NCBI GenBank assembly: GCA_963771505.1
Contig: CAVYTO010000002.1
Location: 744,001 to 808,000 of the forward strand
Reading direction: 5' to 3'
DNA length: 64,000 bases
DNA from: JAJPHW01 sp963771505
GTDB lineage: Bacteria; Acidobacteriota; Terriglobia; Terriglobales; Acidobacteriaceae
In this document: positions 55,656-64,000 of the stretch, piece by piece
Layout of the letters: every line of letters begins with the position of its first letter
Position numbering within the stretch: the first letter of the stretch is position 1
Made by a program: the position numbers and the translations under genes
Notes under the pieces: model-generated
The model's input: only the letters and a program-made list of their open reading frames with translations
Told to the model about the DNA's origin: nothing
The model's database searches: none

Positions 55656-56003
55656 CTAGTCGGGTGACGGATTGAAGAATATCTCTCGTACCTCGACCTG
55701 GCCCCGCGTGGCGACGACGCCTTTGCGCGCCCATGCCACGGCTTGGTCCATGTCGGCGGTTTCCAGTATCCAAAAGCCGCCGATGTGCTCCTTCGTCTCA
55801 AGGTATGGCCCGTCAGTGATGAGCACCCCGCCATCACCCTGCGGACGCAGCGACTTCGCCTTGCCCAATCCGCAAGCGTAGACCCTGACGCCGGCAGCAA
55901 TCATCTCTTTGTTGAGCGCGTGGATAGCGGGCCCCACCGCCGGGTCCATTGTGGACGGATCAAAGTCGTCGGGCATGTAACCAGCAACCAAATATTGCGG
56001 CAT
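55656..56003 (-). CDS. DGPF-domain (YCII-related) protein 1
   Basis: 115 residues. The motif TDGPYLETKEHIGGFWILE near residues 63-81 is the DGPF signature. These small YCII-like proteins form dimers of ferredoxin-like fold, and their reaction is unknown. They are usually encoded beside ECF41 or ECF42 sigma factors. It is preceded by an ECF42-type promoter (56078-56104), and leads an apparent operon with two secreted paralogues. Confidence 0.88.
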   Translation of the reverse strand: MPQYLVAGYMPDDFDPSTMDPAVGPAIHALNKEMIAAGVRVYACGLGKAKSLRPQGDGGVLITDGPYLETKEHIGGFWILETADMDQAVAWARKGVVATRGQVEVREIFFNPSPD

Positions 56004-56077
56004 AAGTTATCGATTCTCCTGTAGAGGTCTGTAAGTACGGTCGTTGAGGCGGCCCAGTTGCCTGCCTTCACTATAAC

Positions 56078-56104
56078 GACGAACAGCGAAACCGGATTTC
56101 TACA
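56078..56104 (-). promoter_or_regulatory. Candidate ECF42-type promoter of DGPF 1
   Basis: On the minus strand, TGTAGA at 56104-56099 and CGTC at 56081-56078 are separated by 17 bases. The reported ECF42 consensus is TGTCGA and CGA/TC. The segment 56056-56091 matches 34 of 36 bases with the corresponding sequence before DGPF 2, in an otherwise dissimilar background. About 75 bases separate it from the start codon. Confidence 0.7.
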
Positions 56105-56138
56105 AGTCGTCCAAGATTTTTCAATCATCCTAACCGCT

Positions 56139-56185
56139 TGTCATCCTGAGAGCCCGCGCTTTTCATCGCGGCCGAAGGATCTCAG
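56139..56185. repeat. Dispersed repeat-like sequence
   Basis: TGTCATCCTGAG and, 20 bases on, GAAGGATCTCAG are partly complementary, a form common in intergenic repeats of the same family as at 14648 and 20292. A second small hairpin (ACAATC-N7-GATTGT) lies about 80 bases later, near 56254. The 370-base gap between DGPF genes holds only these repeats and the promoter. Confidence 0.45.
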
Positions 56186-56375
56186 TCTCACCTGCTTGGT
56201 GGGAAGGCAACGTCAGGCCCACCTTATCCCGCGCCACATCTGGCCGGGGACTCTTACAATCGCTTTTTGATTGTGTGGGAACCACGGCACCCGACACCGG
56301 TGTTTAATTCGTAAAACGGGACGGTACGACTCAAGACAAAGAGCGGTCGAATGGTTACTCGGCCGCTCGGCTGCA

Positions 56376-56744
56376 TCAGTCCGCCGGCGGCTTGAAGAAG
56401 ATGGCTCGCACTTCAACCGGCGCGCGGCAGGCGATGGTGGCCTTGCGTCCCCACGCCCGTGCCTCGTCCAGGTCAGCGGTTTCCAATATCCAGAACCCGC
56501 CTACGTGCTCCTTAGTCTCAAGGTAAGGCCCGTCGGTCATGAGGACCGCTCCATCGGACTTGGCCCGCAGCGTAGTCGCTTGCCTTGCGGGCGCGAGGCC
56601 GCCCGCGAACTTTCTGACGCCGGCGGCGATCATCTCTTTGTTCAGTGCCGAGATGTCGCGGGACGTTGCTTCGAGTTCAGCTTTGTCCCCGGCGGACGGG
56701 TCAAAGTCGTCGGGGAGGTGTATAGCGACCAAAAATTGCGGCAT
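56376..56744 (-). CDS. DGPF-domain (YCII-related) protein 2
   Basis: 122 residues. It has the same signature, MTDGPYLETKEHVGGFWILE, and a similar C-terminus (VEVRAIFFKPPAD). It is paralogous to DGPF 1, with an insert near residue 45-55 (GLAPARQATTLRAKSDG). It is preceded by its own ECF42-type promoter and appears monocistronic. Function unknown. Confidence 0.88.
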   Translation of the reverse strand: MPQFLVAIHLPDDFDPSAGDKAELEATSRDISALNKEMIAAGVRKFAGGLAPARQATTLRAKSDGAVLMTDGPYLETKEHVGGFWILETADLDEARAWGRKATIACRAPVEVRAIFFKPPAD

Positions 56745-56796
56745 TGTGTTCTCCTGATGATGTTTTCGGCAGCTAGTTGCCTGCCTTCACTATATC

Positions 56797-56823
56797 GACG
56801 AACGGCGAAAGCGAAATTCGACA
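56797..56823 (-). promoter_or_regulatory. Candidate ECF42-type promoter of DGPF 2
   Basis: On the minus strand, TGTCGA at 56823-56818 and CGTC at 56800-56797 are separated by 17 bases. Both elements match the reported ECF42 consensus exactly. The sequence around it (56775-56810) matches 34 of 36 bases with the promoter of DGPF 1. The start codon lies about 53 bases downstream of the -10 element. Confidence 0.75.
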
Positions 56824-56854
56824 AATGGTCCACGAATTTTATCCGGCTGTGTTT

Positions 56855-56883
56855 CCCGCACAATCAGCAAGCGATTGTGCGGG
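56855..56883. repeat. GC-rich hairpin
   Basis: CCCGCACAATC and its exact reverse complement form an 11-base stem with a 7-base loop (56866-56872). There is no T-tract, so it is more likely a dispersed palindromic repeat than a terminator. A shorter relative (ACAATC/GATTGT) lies near 56254. Confidence 0.55.
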
Positions 56884-56985
56884 CCACCCGGCGGTTTACA
56901 AATCTGTGACAACCTCCGTAGCTGGGCTTTGGTAGCCTGCTTCCCGGCGCGTTGAGTCGTTTCTACTCGAGCGAAAGGCGAAATC

Positions 56986-58083
56986 ATGCGTAACAGGCGG
57001 CTTCTTATTTTGTCTGTGGCTTTGCTTGGGGTCATCACATTCGTTGTGAATCGTCCCGCTGGCGCGCAAACTTTTACCGTGTTGCATCACTTCGCATCGA
57101 CTACCAACGGCATGAACCCAACTGGCGTCGCAGTCGACAAGAATGGCAACATTTTTGGGGCGCTCACCACTTGCAACGAGAATTTCTGTTCCGCCGGAAC
57201 GGGCGTGGTCTATGAACTGACGGCGTCAGGCCACGGCAAGATTCTGCACAGATTTGCCGCAACGACTTTCTTCTCTAGCTTTGCTCCCGCGCTCGACGGA
57301 AGCGGCAACGTTTTCGGCGTCGATGTCGCTAATAACAATGTATTCAAGATCACTCCCGCGGGTGTCGAGTCCGTGGTTTATCACTTCACAGGAGCGCCCG
57401 GCGGAAGCAGTCCAAGCTCGGCCCTGGTTTTCGATTCACAAGGCAATCTCTATGGAGAGACGGGCGAGGGCGGAGCTTTTAACCTCGGTACTGTGTTCAA
57501 GATCACACCGAACGGAACCGAAACTGTTCTCCACAGCTTTGCCGGCGGCTTGGATGGCGAATTTCCGGGCGGGCTTGGCACTCCTCTAGTGTTTGATCAT
57601 GCCGGGAATCTTTATGGGATAACACTAGGCGGCGGCTCGCAGTCGGCTAGCGGAGTCATATTTAAGATTACGCCTGCCGGCCAGGAATCGATCTTCGTCG
57701 ACTTTGGGAAGGTGTTCGGAATCGACGCCGAGCCGGACCAGGGGTTAACTATTGATGCGTCCGGAAATATTTATGGAGCAACGGCAGTCGGTGGTGGCGG
57801 GTCCGTATTCAGGGTGAGTCCGTCGGGCAGCCTGACCGTTCTGCATTCGTTCGGCGGCGGCGGCCCAACGGTTGGGCCAACTTTCGATGCGTTTGGGAAT
57901 CTGTTTGGGGCTGGCGCAGGGTACCTTTTCGAGATTTTTGCGAATGGAGCGTTCGCCACCTATCCAACGATCGGATCCACACTTCCGGCCGGATCGATGG
58001 CGCTGGACCGTCAAGGCAATTTGTACGGAGCGACAATCACCAACTCTGGAAATGGGAACGTGTTGTACAAGTTCACTCCCTAA
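56986..58083 (+). CDS. Secreted GloVer-repeat (choice-of-anchor) protein
   Basis: 365 residues with a signal peptide (LLILSVALLGVITFVVNRPAGAQ). It then consists of repeats with the pattern GNLYGxTxxGG and GxVFKITPxGxExVLHSF, for example at GTVFKITPNGTETVLHSF. These make a beta-propeller-like fold in NCBI's choice-of-anchor tandem repeat GloVer family. Usually such proteins are cell-surface or secreted; this one lacks a visible C-terminal anchor. Function unknown. No operon partners. Confidence 0.85.
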   Translation: MRNRRLLILSVALLGVITFVVNRPAGAQTFTVLHHFASTTNGMNPTGVAVDKNGNIFGALTTCNENFCSAGTGVVYELTASGHGKILHRFAATTFFSSFAPALDGSGNVFGVDVANNNVFKITPAGVESVVYHFTGAPGGSSPSSALVFDSQGNLYGETGEGGAFNLGTVFKITPNGTETVLHSFAGGLDGEFPGGLGTPLVFDHAGNLYGITLGGGSQSASGVIFKITPAGQESIFVDFGKVFGIDAEPDQGLTIDASGNIYGATAVGGGGSVFRVSPSGSLTVLHSFGGGGPTVGPTFDAFGNLFGAGAGYLFEIFANGAFATYPTIGSTLPAGSMALDRQGNLYGATITNSGNGNVLYKFTP

Positions 58084-58085
58084 GC

Positions 58086-58841
58086 TCACTCGCGTGACCT
58101 TGCGGCGGCGGCCATTGCGTCCCACGCGGTGGAATTCAAGCCGACGATGAGCAGCCAGAGCGCGAGTGCGACTTCCGCGAGCCCGGTTGCCACGAAATAG
58201 GGAAATATTTTTGCCTGCATCGCCGGCACGATGAATAAAGTGAAGCTATTGATCAGATAGCCGACACCCTCAATGGCCAAAAGAATTCCCAGTATCCGCG
58301 GCAGAAACGTCGACTTGTAAATCAGGTAAGCGGTGACCATGCAGTCGAAGCCAAAGAACGCCAGCGCAATATCCAAGCCAACGTCTTGCAGCTGAAGCGA
58401 CATGTACGCTTGCGCCTGTAGCTGCTCCAGTTTGAACACGCCTAGGTAGTTGCTACCTGTTAACAAAATCAGGGGCGTGAAGTGATTGAGCAGCACAGTG
58501 GATTCGACGGCAGTCACCACGATGTCGAAAAACACCATCATTAGAGCCAGTTTCCTGTTCACCACTCTCAGCAAAAAATAAAAGATGATTGACAGTGGCA
58601 CGTTGGTGAGGCAGGTGATGAGTTCGGAAACAAAGCCCAGACGAAAGCGCATCTCGTGCGCGAGGATGTTGTGGGCGGTCGCGACGGGGTCGCCCGTAAC
58701 AAGCAGCGCAGCGCGCACAAAGAGAATCGCGAACGCGCCGGTGGCAATGTTGACCACGTAGAGGCCGCCGGCAGTCCGTGCAAGCGCCCGCGGAGACCAG
58801 CCAAGTTTTTCGCCAGTCAACGATGGTGCGGGTGTACTCAT
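58086..58841 (-). CDS. DUF4386 membrane protein
   Basis: 251 residues from the ATG at 58841, preceded by GGAGAGGG. About six hydrophobic segments. ARTAGGLYVVNIATGAFAILFVRAALLVTGDPVATAHNILA matches the start of DUF4386, and LDIALAFFGFDCMVTAYLIYKS plus FLPRILGILLAIEGVGYLINSF are typical. Function unknown. It starts 32 bases after the stop of the DUF2306-like gene and may share a transcript with it. Confidence 0.85.
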   Translation of the reverse strand: MSTPAPSLTGEKLGWSPRALARTAGGLYVVNIATGAFAILFVRAALLVTGDPVATAHNILAHEMRFRLGFVSELITCLTNVPLSIIFYFLLRVVNRKLALMMVFFDIVVTAVESTVLLNHFTPLILLTGSNYLGVFKLEQLQAQAYMSLQLQDVGLDIALAFFGFDCMVTAYLIYKSTFLPRILGILLAIEGVGYLINSFTLFIVPAMQAKIFPYFVATGLAEVALALWLLIVGLNSTAWDAMAAAARSRE

Positions 58842-58872
58842 TGCGTATTCCCTCTCCAGATTCCCTTCATCT

Positions 58873-59595
58873 TCACGCACGGACCGCCGGTGTGGTCGCT
58901 GGAACATTCCATTTATGGATTTTCGCACCAGCGTTCTGCTTTGTGCGCAAAACGCGGACCAGCCAGAAAGCCATCAACAAGAGCGGTAGCAAGGTCAAGA
59001 GATACAAAGTGCCTGTTTTTTGCATAAGCTTCGGGAAGAGCTGCGCCCGAGCCAGAAATACCGACGCAGCCGCGACAAAGAACGCGAAACACATGCGCCA
59101 CAGATGCCGTGCGATGCGTTGGGGGCCAACTATGCCACCACGGATGAGCATACGAATGTCGCCGACGATAGCAATCAGGGCAACGGAACCGAACATGAAA
59201 TACGGGCCGGGCGGATAGTCGTGGCTCATTCCGGTGGGGCTCAGAACCGCCTGAACGCCGAATGTGAGTTCGAAGGCGGCAATGGTGCACACACCCAGAA
59301 GTGCGATCCAGTCAACGCTGCCTGTTTTGCCGATCACATTTCCACGACGCGCAGTCATCCACGATGTAATCACCAAATAGAAAGTGATTGCTCCCCCAAG
59401 GATGTTGCCGGGCTGCGATTTCAGCGTCGCCAATATCATTCCACTCGATGACAGGCCCAACATAGACAACACGAACACATCGCCTGCCAGGGCATGACGG
59501 CGGGAGCCTTTGCGGAGAAAGATGGCGAAGAAGCCGGACAGAACTCCGAGCGTTCCGCTGAATATGTGAAAAAGCAATAACGGCGAATGCGACAT
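58873..59595 (-). CDS. DUF2306-like membrane protein
   Basis: 240 residues with about seven hydrophobic segments. The N-terminus LLLFHIFSGTLGVLSGFFAIFLRKGSRRHALAGDVFVLSML matches the DUF2306 pattern, in which the conserved His residues may bind haem or metal. A further conserved His-Arg segment is RIARHLWRMCFAF. Function unknown. It lies 43 bases after the ABC permease stop. Confidence 0.75.
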   Translation of the reverse strand: MSHSPLLLFHIFSGTLGVLSGFFAIFLRKGSRRHALAGDVFVLSMLGLSSSGMILATLKSQPGNILGGAITFYLVITSWMTARRGNVIGKTGSVDWIALLGVCTIAAFELTFGVQAVLSPTGMSHDYPPGPYFMFGSVALIAIVGDIRMLIRGGIVGPQRIARHLWRMCFAFFVAAASVFLARAQLFPKLMQKTGTLYLLTLLPLLLMAFWLVRVLRTKQNAGAKIHKWNVPATTPAVRA

Positions 59596-59638
59596 GATCC
59601 ACTCCGTTCCCGCCTTACGTACACATGCATGCGAAAAA

Positions 59639-60532
59639 CTAAATCGGACCTTGCGAACGGCGTAAACGAACTGCGGCGGCCAAAAGCAACGCAGCGGCTA
59701 TTAATCCCAACCAAAGACCCGGTTCGCTGAGAAACCTTCCCGGAGTTACTTGCGAGTACATGCTCATCGAAGAGCCGCCCGGAGCTGCGATTGCTTCCGC
59801 GCCGCCAGTGAACCGGTACTTCACGAGATTGGCGAAAGTCCAGGTGTGGAATGTGATCCATTCAACCGCGCCGACCGCGAGAACCGGCACGGTCGCCCAT
59901 AACAAGGGGACACGGCGGGCCCAGCCTGAAGCCAGAATGAGCCACCCGTAGATCGGCGCATACCAGAGCACGTGAACAGTCGCCAGGTGGTAGACGAGCA
60001 TCGACAAATTCTGGAACAGCGAGACTTTATCCCACAGAGTGGCAACACTGAGGCCGCTGCCTAGGGCTACCAGGGTACCCAGCGTCAGCATCATCAACTC
60101 AGCGGCGGCCGTGATTGCTACTGCGACTGCGGGAATGACGATGAGCGGGATGGCGACCTTCGACAGCACTGTCGTGAGATCCGAAACCGGCAGCGACTTC
60201 CAGAACAAAATGCTGCGGTCCCGGCGTTCGCCATAGAGTGCATCCAGGCAATAAAACAGCTGCACAAGAATGGCAGATATTACGATCACGCCGCTGGCGA
60301 AGTCATAAGGCTCGGCCAGCATGCTTAGCCGCAGAGACATGTCCCTTGTGGAGATTGCGCGGCCGGTCGTGGCAAACGCATAACCGAGAATGGCTATACC
60401 GGCGACTATGGCTGGAGCAATGTAGATTGAGCGGTACTCCCACAGTTCACGCCTGATCGCCCAGTACAGAATCTGGACAGACGAAACGGGTGATGCGGAC
60501 GTGGCTTCCACGTTGGTATTCAGCGCGCTCAT
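59639..60532 (-). CDS. ABC transporter permease
   Basis: 297 residues, with six or seven hydrophobic segments, of the ABC-2 type found in YtrC/D and antibiotic-exporter permeases. A soluble segment with ALYGERRDRSILFWKSLPVSD is characteristic. The start overlaps the ATPase stop by four bases. Probably part of a stress-responsive exporter with the ATPase and GntR regulator. Substrate unknown. Confidence 0.85.
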   Translation of the reverse strand: MSALNTNVEATSASPVSSVQILYWAIRRELWEYRSIYIAPAIVAGIAILGYAFATTGRAISTRDMSLRLSMLAEPYDFASGVIVISAILVQLFYCLDALYGERRDRSILFWKSLPVSDLTTVLSKVAIPLIVIPAVAVAITAAAELMMLTLGTLVALGSGLSVATLWDKVSLFQNLSMLVYHLATVHVLWYAPIYGWLILASGWARRVPLLWATVPVLAVGAVEWITFHTWTFANLVKYRFTGGAEAIAAPGGSSMSMYSQVTPGRFLSEPGLWLGLIAAALLLAAAVRLRRSQGPI

Positions 60533-61404
60533 AGAACGGCTCCTCGTTGTTGTCCTGCAGCGTTGCCCATTAGGGCGACGAAAAGATCTGAGATCGTGGG
60601 CGTGTGGAACTCCCCAAGGGCGGCAAGCCGGTTGCGATCGACGCCATCGAATAGTAGAACGCTGCGTCCGATCGACTGGCGCTCGTAAATCGGCTTTAGC
60701 CCTCTGGCGCCGGCAGCTTGATCGGGATTGACCACCACCTCGACGTAGCGCGCTTGCACTTCGTCCATCGTGGAGTTGAGGACGATGCGTCCGCGGTCAA
60801 TAAAGATGATGTCGGTGAGTATGTGCTCGATTTCCTCCACCTGATGAGTGGTGACGATGATCGTCCGCGTGCGGTCGAAATAATCGTTGAGCAGCGAATC
60901 GTAGAATTGTTTGCGATACAGAATGTCCAGTCCAAGTGTCGGTTCGTCGAGCACCAGCAATCGAGCGTCAATCGCCATCACCAGGGCCAGGTGCAACTGC
61001 GCCACCATGCCCTTCGATAATTCCTTAACCTTGCTTGTGCGGTTGATGGTGGTTTTTGCCAGAAACCCTTCTGCCTTGGCCCGATCAAACCGGGGATGAA
61101 CGCCGGCAACGTAGTCAAGCAAATGAGTTACCTTAATCCACCGCGGCAAAACAGCCACGTCGGCGATGAAGCATACTTCGCGCATTAGCCGAGCGCGCTC
61201 GTTCCACGGATTGCGCCCGAGAACTTTCAATTCTCCTTCGAATGAAGTCAGCCCCAGTATCGCGTTAAGGGCGGTGCTTTTCCCTGCTCCATTCGGTCCG
61301 ATCAGGCCGACGATGCGGCCTTCTTCGACTTGCAGGCTCAAACCCTCCAACGCTACGGTCTTTCCGTAGGATTTGCGTAGGCCTCGCGCTTCAATTACGG
61401 ACAT
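60529..61404 (-). CDS. ABC transporter ATP-binding protein
   Basis: 291 residues. Walker A is GPNGAGKST, the signature is VKELSKGMVAQLHLALVMA, and Walker B is LLVLDEPTLGLD. The C-terminal extension (about 215-291) is of the YtrB/EcfA-like exporter type. Overlaps the GntR regulator stop by one base (TAATG) and the permease start by four, so all three are translationally coupled. Confidence 0.92.
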   Translation of the reverse strand: MSVIEARGLRKSYGKTVALEGLSLQVEEGRIVGLIGPNGAGKSTALNAILGLTSFEGELKVLGRNPWNERARLMREVCFIADVAVLPRWIKVTHLLDYVAGVHPRFDRAKAEGFLAKTTINRTSKVKELSKGMVAQLHLALVMAIDARLLVLDEPTLGLDILYRKQFYDSLLNDYFDRTRTIIVTTHQVEEIEHILTDIIFIDRGRIVLNSTMDEVQARYVEVVVNPDQAAGARGLKPIYERQSIGRSVLLFDGVDRNRLAALGEFHTPTISDLFVALMGNAAGQQRGAVL

Positions 61405-61769
61405 TATTTCGACCCCTTTCTTGCCGAGTCCAAAAGCTGGGCCGGCGTTAGGCCCAGCCGCTGAATCGTGTCATTAATGCGAGGCCATTCCTCCGAAAGA
61501 AATTTCTGGCGCTCGGCTTGGAGGAGCGTCTTGCGCGCGCCCGGATTTACGAACATTCCCAGCCCCCTGCGGCTCTCAACCAATTCGTCGTCACAAAGCT
61601 GCTGGTAGGCTTTCAGAACCGTCAGGGGATTCACGCGATATTCAGCCGCAACTGTGCGCACGGAGGGCAAGGGATCGCCCTCCTTGAGCACGCCATCGAT
61701 CACCATCGCTATAACGCGATCGCGAATCTGGCGGTAAATCGGCTGACTATCGTTGAATTCGAGATTCAT
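61404..61769 (-). CDS. GntR-family regulator, YtrA type
   Basis: 121 residues. The winged helix-turn-helix is at about 5-75 (YRQIRDRVIAMVIDGVLKEGDPLPSVRTVAAEYRVNPLTVLKAYQQL). The C-terminal part is short, as in YtrA-type members, with no ligand-binding UTRA or FCD domain. It heads a GntR-ATPase-permease operon and probably represses it in response to cell-envelope stress, as in Bacillus YtrA. Regulation is inferred. Confidence 0.9.
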   Translation of the reverse strand: MNLEFNDSQPIYRQIRDRVIAMVIDGVLKEGDPLPSVRTVAAEYRVNPLTVLKAYQQLCDDELVESRRGLGMFVNPGARKTLLQAERQKFLSEEWPRINDTIQRLGLTPAQLLDSARKGSK

Positions 61770-61875
61770 TTTCGTTCATCGGCCCTGCTACAGTTCTCTG
61801 CCACGTACGGATGAGCTGGCAGAGCGAGTGAGCGTTGACTATCGGCCGCCCACCGCACATTTCAAGCGATCGCGC

Positions 61876-62424
61876 TCATTGGGTACGGGTCAAATCAATG
61901 TGCGCATGGACCGGCTTGTCGCCGGGTTGCATGTAGGTCCAGTCCTCCGAGTGGTGGTTTGCGTCGACCACTGTGAACACGGCATGATCCATGTGTCCAT
62001 ATTCGGTGCCGCCTTGAAGGTCAAGAAAGGTGAAGTCGACTTTCTTGCCGTCAGGCGACTCAGCCCCTACCATACGCGGCCGATTACCGGCATCACAATA
62101 ATGGGTGAGCAACAGGCGGTCGCCGTCCAGGTAAAGCATGGTAATAGGGTCATCGGGCCGCCCTTCTCCGCGCATTTCGTGCACGATGGCGTTGCCCATC
62201 GACGTGACGCGCAGAGAGGTTTTGGTCGCCTTGCCTTCGATTTGCGGATCCGGAGGAATCGTGGTGACGTGGCCTTCCCAGTTTCCGGCAAGGGCTTTCA
62301 TGGTGTCGAACGACTTCTGCGCATCAGTCTTCGCCATTGTTCTGGCCTCGTTTTGGGCGAAAGATGTCAGCGATAAGGTTAGTGTTGCGGCGAACATCAA
62401 GGTTGAAAACTTTGTGTGCTTCAT
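61876..62424 (-). CDS. Secreted DUF1579-like protein
   Basis: 182 residues with a signal peptide (LMFAATLTLSLTSFAQ). The mature part is beta-rich (LKALAGNWEGHVTTIPPDP and DRLLLTHYCDAGNRPRMVG), resembling lipocalin-like DUF1579 proteins. Two His-rich segments near the end (GHMDHAVFTVVDANHHSEDW) are notable. Function unknown. It stands alone. Confidence 0.7.
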   Translation of the reverse strand: MKHTKFSTLMFAATLTLSLTSFAQNEARTMAKTDAQKSFDTMKALAGNWEGHVTTIPPDPQIEGKATKTSLRVTSMGNAIVHEMRGEGRPDDPITMLYLDGDRLLLTHYCDAGNRPRMVGAESPDGKKVDFTFLDLQGGTEYGHMDHAVFTVVDANHHSEDWTYMQPGDKPVHAHIDLTRTQ

Positions 62425-62701
62425 GTGATCCTTTCTTTTTCTAGCGGCTCGGTGCCTGTCCTACTGATGTAGTTAACTATAACAGCATTGATTATGCAAG
62501 AAGAAAGTTGGAGAACCTTGTTTCCTCAAGGACGGTTGGCGTATTCGACTTCGTGCTTTCGAATGCGGGTGTTAACCCGGTCCCTCCCTACAGCGAATAC
62601 CGGATAGGTACGCGTGCCTGCTTTGTCTAAACTTAGCGCGCTGATACGAAAGCGCTTAAGTATTTCCGCTCGAAAAATGTGGAAGGGAAAACTCTCTCGG
62701 A

Positions 62702-64000
62702 ATGGAATCCTCTCGGCCCAGAATTCTAATCGTTGACGACCACGAAGCGATCCGGCGAGGGCTGCGCTACCTGCTGTCCAGTCGCCCCAACTGGGAAATT
62801 TGCGGCGAGGCAGTCGACGGAATCGAAGGGATTGAAAAAGCGAAATCCTTGCGACCAGACTTGATATTGATGGACGTCTCGATGCCGCGAATGGATGGCC
62901 TGCAAGCTACTCGCGTGCTTCGCAAAGAGCTGCCCGGCGCGAAGGTCGTGATTGTCAGTCAGAATGAGGCGGGTATCACGCGGCCTCAAGCCGAGGCTGT
63001 GAATGCTTCTGCCTTTGTGGCGAAAAACGATCTGCAAAACTCCCTGCTCAGCACATTGGACGCGCTGCTTGGGTCCACCCCGCCAAAAAAACCTTCCCGT
63101 GAGAGAGCCAACGCCGATTCTGAACAGTGGCTGCTTGGCGGCGGCGAACTGGGAGAGTTGATTCGGCATTTCGACTGGTCGAAAACGGCGCTGGGTGAAA
63201 TTTCCGAGTGGCCTGACAGCTTGAAAACTACAGTCAACCTTATCTTGAATTCCACCCACCCCATGTGGGTCGGGTGGGGACCCGACGTCACATTCCTCTA
63301 TAACGATGCTTATGTTCGTGTTTTAGGCCCGTCCAAACATCCGTGTGCACTGGGTAAACCTGCCGCCGAGGTGTGGAGCGAGATTTGGGATGTCTGCGGG
63401 CCTTTGGTTGCCAAGGTCTTTCAAGCCGGCAAAGCGTCGTTCGTTGACGAAACTCGTCTTTTTATGAGCCGGGGTGAGTTCCTAGAGGAGACATTCTTCT
63501 CGTTTTCCTACAGCCCCATCCGAGATGAATCAGGAGCGGTCGCTGGATTGTTCTGCCCTTCGACCGAGGTCAGCGCAAAGGTAATCAGTACGCGCCGCTT
63601 GCGGACTTTGTCGGAACTGTCGGCCCACACCCTAGTGCAGAAAACGACCCAGGCGGCTTGCGAGTCTGTGGGTGCGGCGCTCTCGGCAAATTCCGACGAT
63701 ATTCCTTTCGCGTTGCTTTATCTAATTGATGAAGCCGGGAGACGGGCACATTTAGAACAGATTTGCGGACTGGACCGAAGTTCGGAACGCCTCGCACCCG
63801 CGTCAGTCGAACTATTCGAGGATGGAAAAAGTGATGACACCGAAGTGTGGAAGATCGCTGAGGTAGCGGCCACAGGCGAATCCCAAGTGATTTCAATCAA
63901 GGAAGACGAGCGCTTACCGCTGGGGCTCGCCCAGCAAAGAATCAAGCAGGCAGTCGTGATACCGATCACTTCGCGGGCCGAAGCGGGCGCGGTCGGAGTG
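62702..64000 (+). CDS. REC-PAS-GAF signalling protein, cut off at the window edge
   Basis: 433 codons are visible and the right end is outside the window. The receiver domain (1-120) carries the acidic pair Asp12/Asp13 (VDDHEA), the phosphorylation site Asp58 (LMDVSMP) and Lys108 (VAKND). A PAS-like domain at about 155-285 includes MWVGWGPDVTFLYNDAYVRVLGPSKHP. A GAF-like segment begins near 300 (ALLYLIDEAG). A histidine kinase or output domain may follow. The likely role is sensing inside a two-component or phosphorelay system. The gap 62425-62701 upstream shows nothing notable. Confidence 0.82.
   Translation, partial: MESSRPRILIVDDHEAIRRGLRYLLSSRPNWEICGEAVDGIEGIEKAKSLRPDLILMDVSMPRMDGLQATRVLRKELPGAKVVIVSQNEAGITRPQAEAVNASAFVAKNDLQNSLLSTLDALLGSTPPKKPSRERANADSEQWLLGGGELGELIRHFDWSKTALGEISEWPDSLKTTVNLILNSTHPMWVGWGPDVTFLYNDAYVRVLGPSKHPCALGKPAAEVWSEIWDVCGPLVAKVFQAGKASFVDETRLFMSRGEFLEETFFSFSYSPIRDESGAVAGLFCPSTEVSAKVISTRRLRTLSELSAHTLVQKTTQAACESVGAALSANSDDIPFALLYLIDEAGRRAHLEQICGLDRSSERLAPASVELFEDGKSDDTEVWKIAEVAATGESQVISIKEDERLPLGLAQQRIKQAVVIPITSRAEAGAVGV

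Overview
The window reads as chromosome from an Acidobacteriota species, probably class Terriglobia. This is inferred from gene content, not from a marker gene. The indicators are a very large Oar-type TonB-dependent receptor with an N-terminal carboxypeptidase-regulatory domain, a GloVer-repeat secreted protein, a YVTN-propeller/phosphoesterase fusion, an ECF42-like sigma factor with DGPF proteins, BshC (bacillithiol), a moderately high GC content, and many secreted proteins of unknown function.

Layout. 1-11 kb: a cut-off TPR/retropepsin-like protein, secA, a long AMP-ligase/ACP/acyltransferase fusion, and a minus-strand run holding a 49-aa protein, a LigD-type polymerase domain, a DUF72 protein and two overlapping Xer recombinases. 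11-20 kb: S41 peptidase, glutaryl-CoA dehydrogenase, a pterin block (SDR, FolE, two PTPS-like proteins), a glycosyltransferase, TlpA, ThiO, DUF3617 and tRNA-Gly(CCC). 20-32 kb: SET-domain protein, then a phosphate block (secreted phosphoesterase, phoU, pstB, pstA, pstC, ppx, sixA, ppk1) with no pstS. 32-46 kb: small proteins, an anti-sigma/antagonist pair, FKBP isomerase, the TonB receptor, cyanophycinase, MFS plus GT2, BshC and an SPFH protein.

46-64 kb is the accessory part. tmRNA (ssrA) carries a decayed 1.6-kb island at its 3' end, bounded by a 42-bp direct repeat and holding an integrase stub, a secreted esterase and a perfect 20-bp palindrome. Beyond it lie an ECF42-like sigma factor, a region of gene remnants around a P-type ATPase, and two DGPF genes. 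Each DGPF gene is preceded by a nearly identical promoter that fits the ECF42 pattern. The first DGPF gene appears to lead an operon with two secreted paralogues of unknown function. The window ends with membrane proteins, a GntR/ABC operon and the start of a REC-PAS-GAF signalling protein.

The most interesting points are: the apparent ECF42 promoter pair with its linked paralogues; the ssrA island; the PTPS paralogue that has lost a catalytic-triad His; the phosphoesterase at the end of the pst operon; and the three-domain acyl-activation/transfer fusion. No CRISPR array, rRNA or intact transposon was found.
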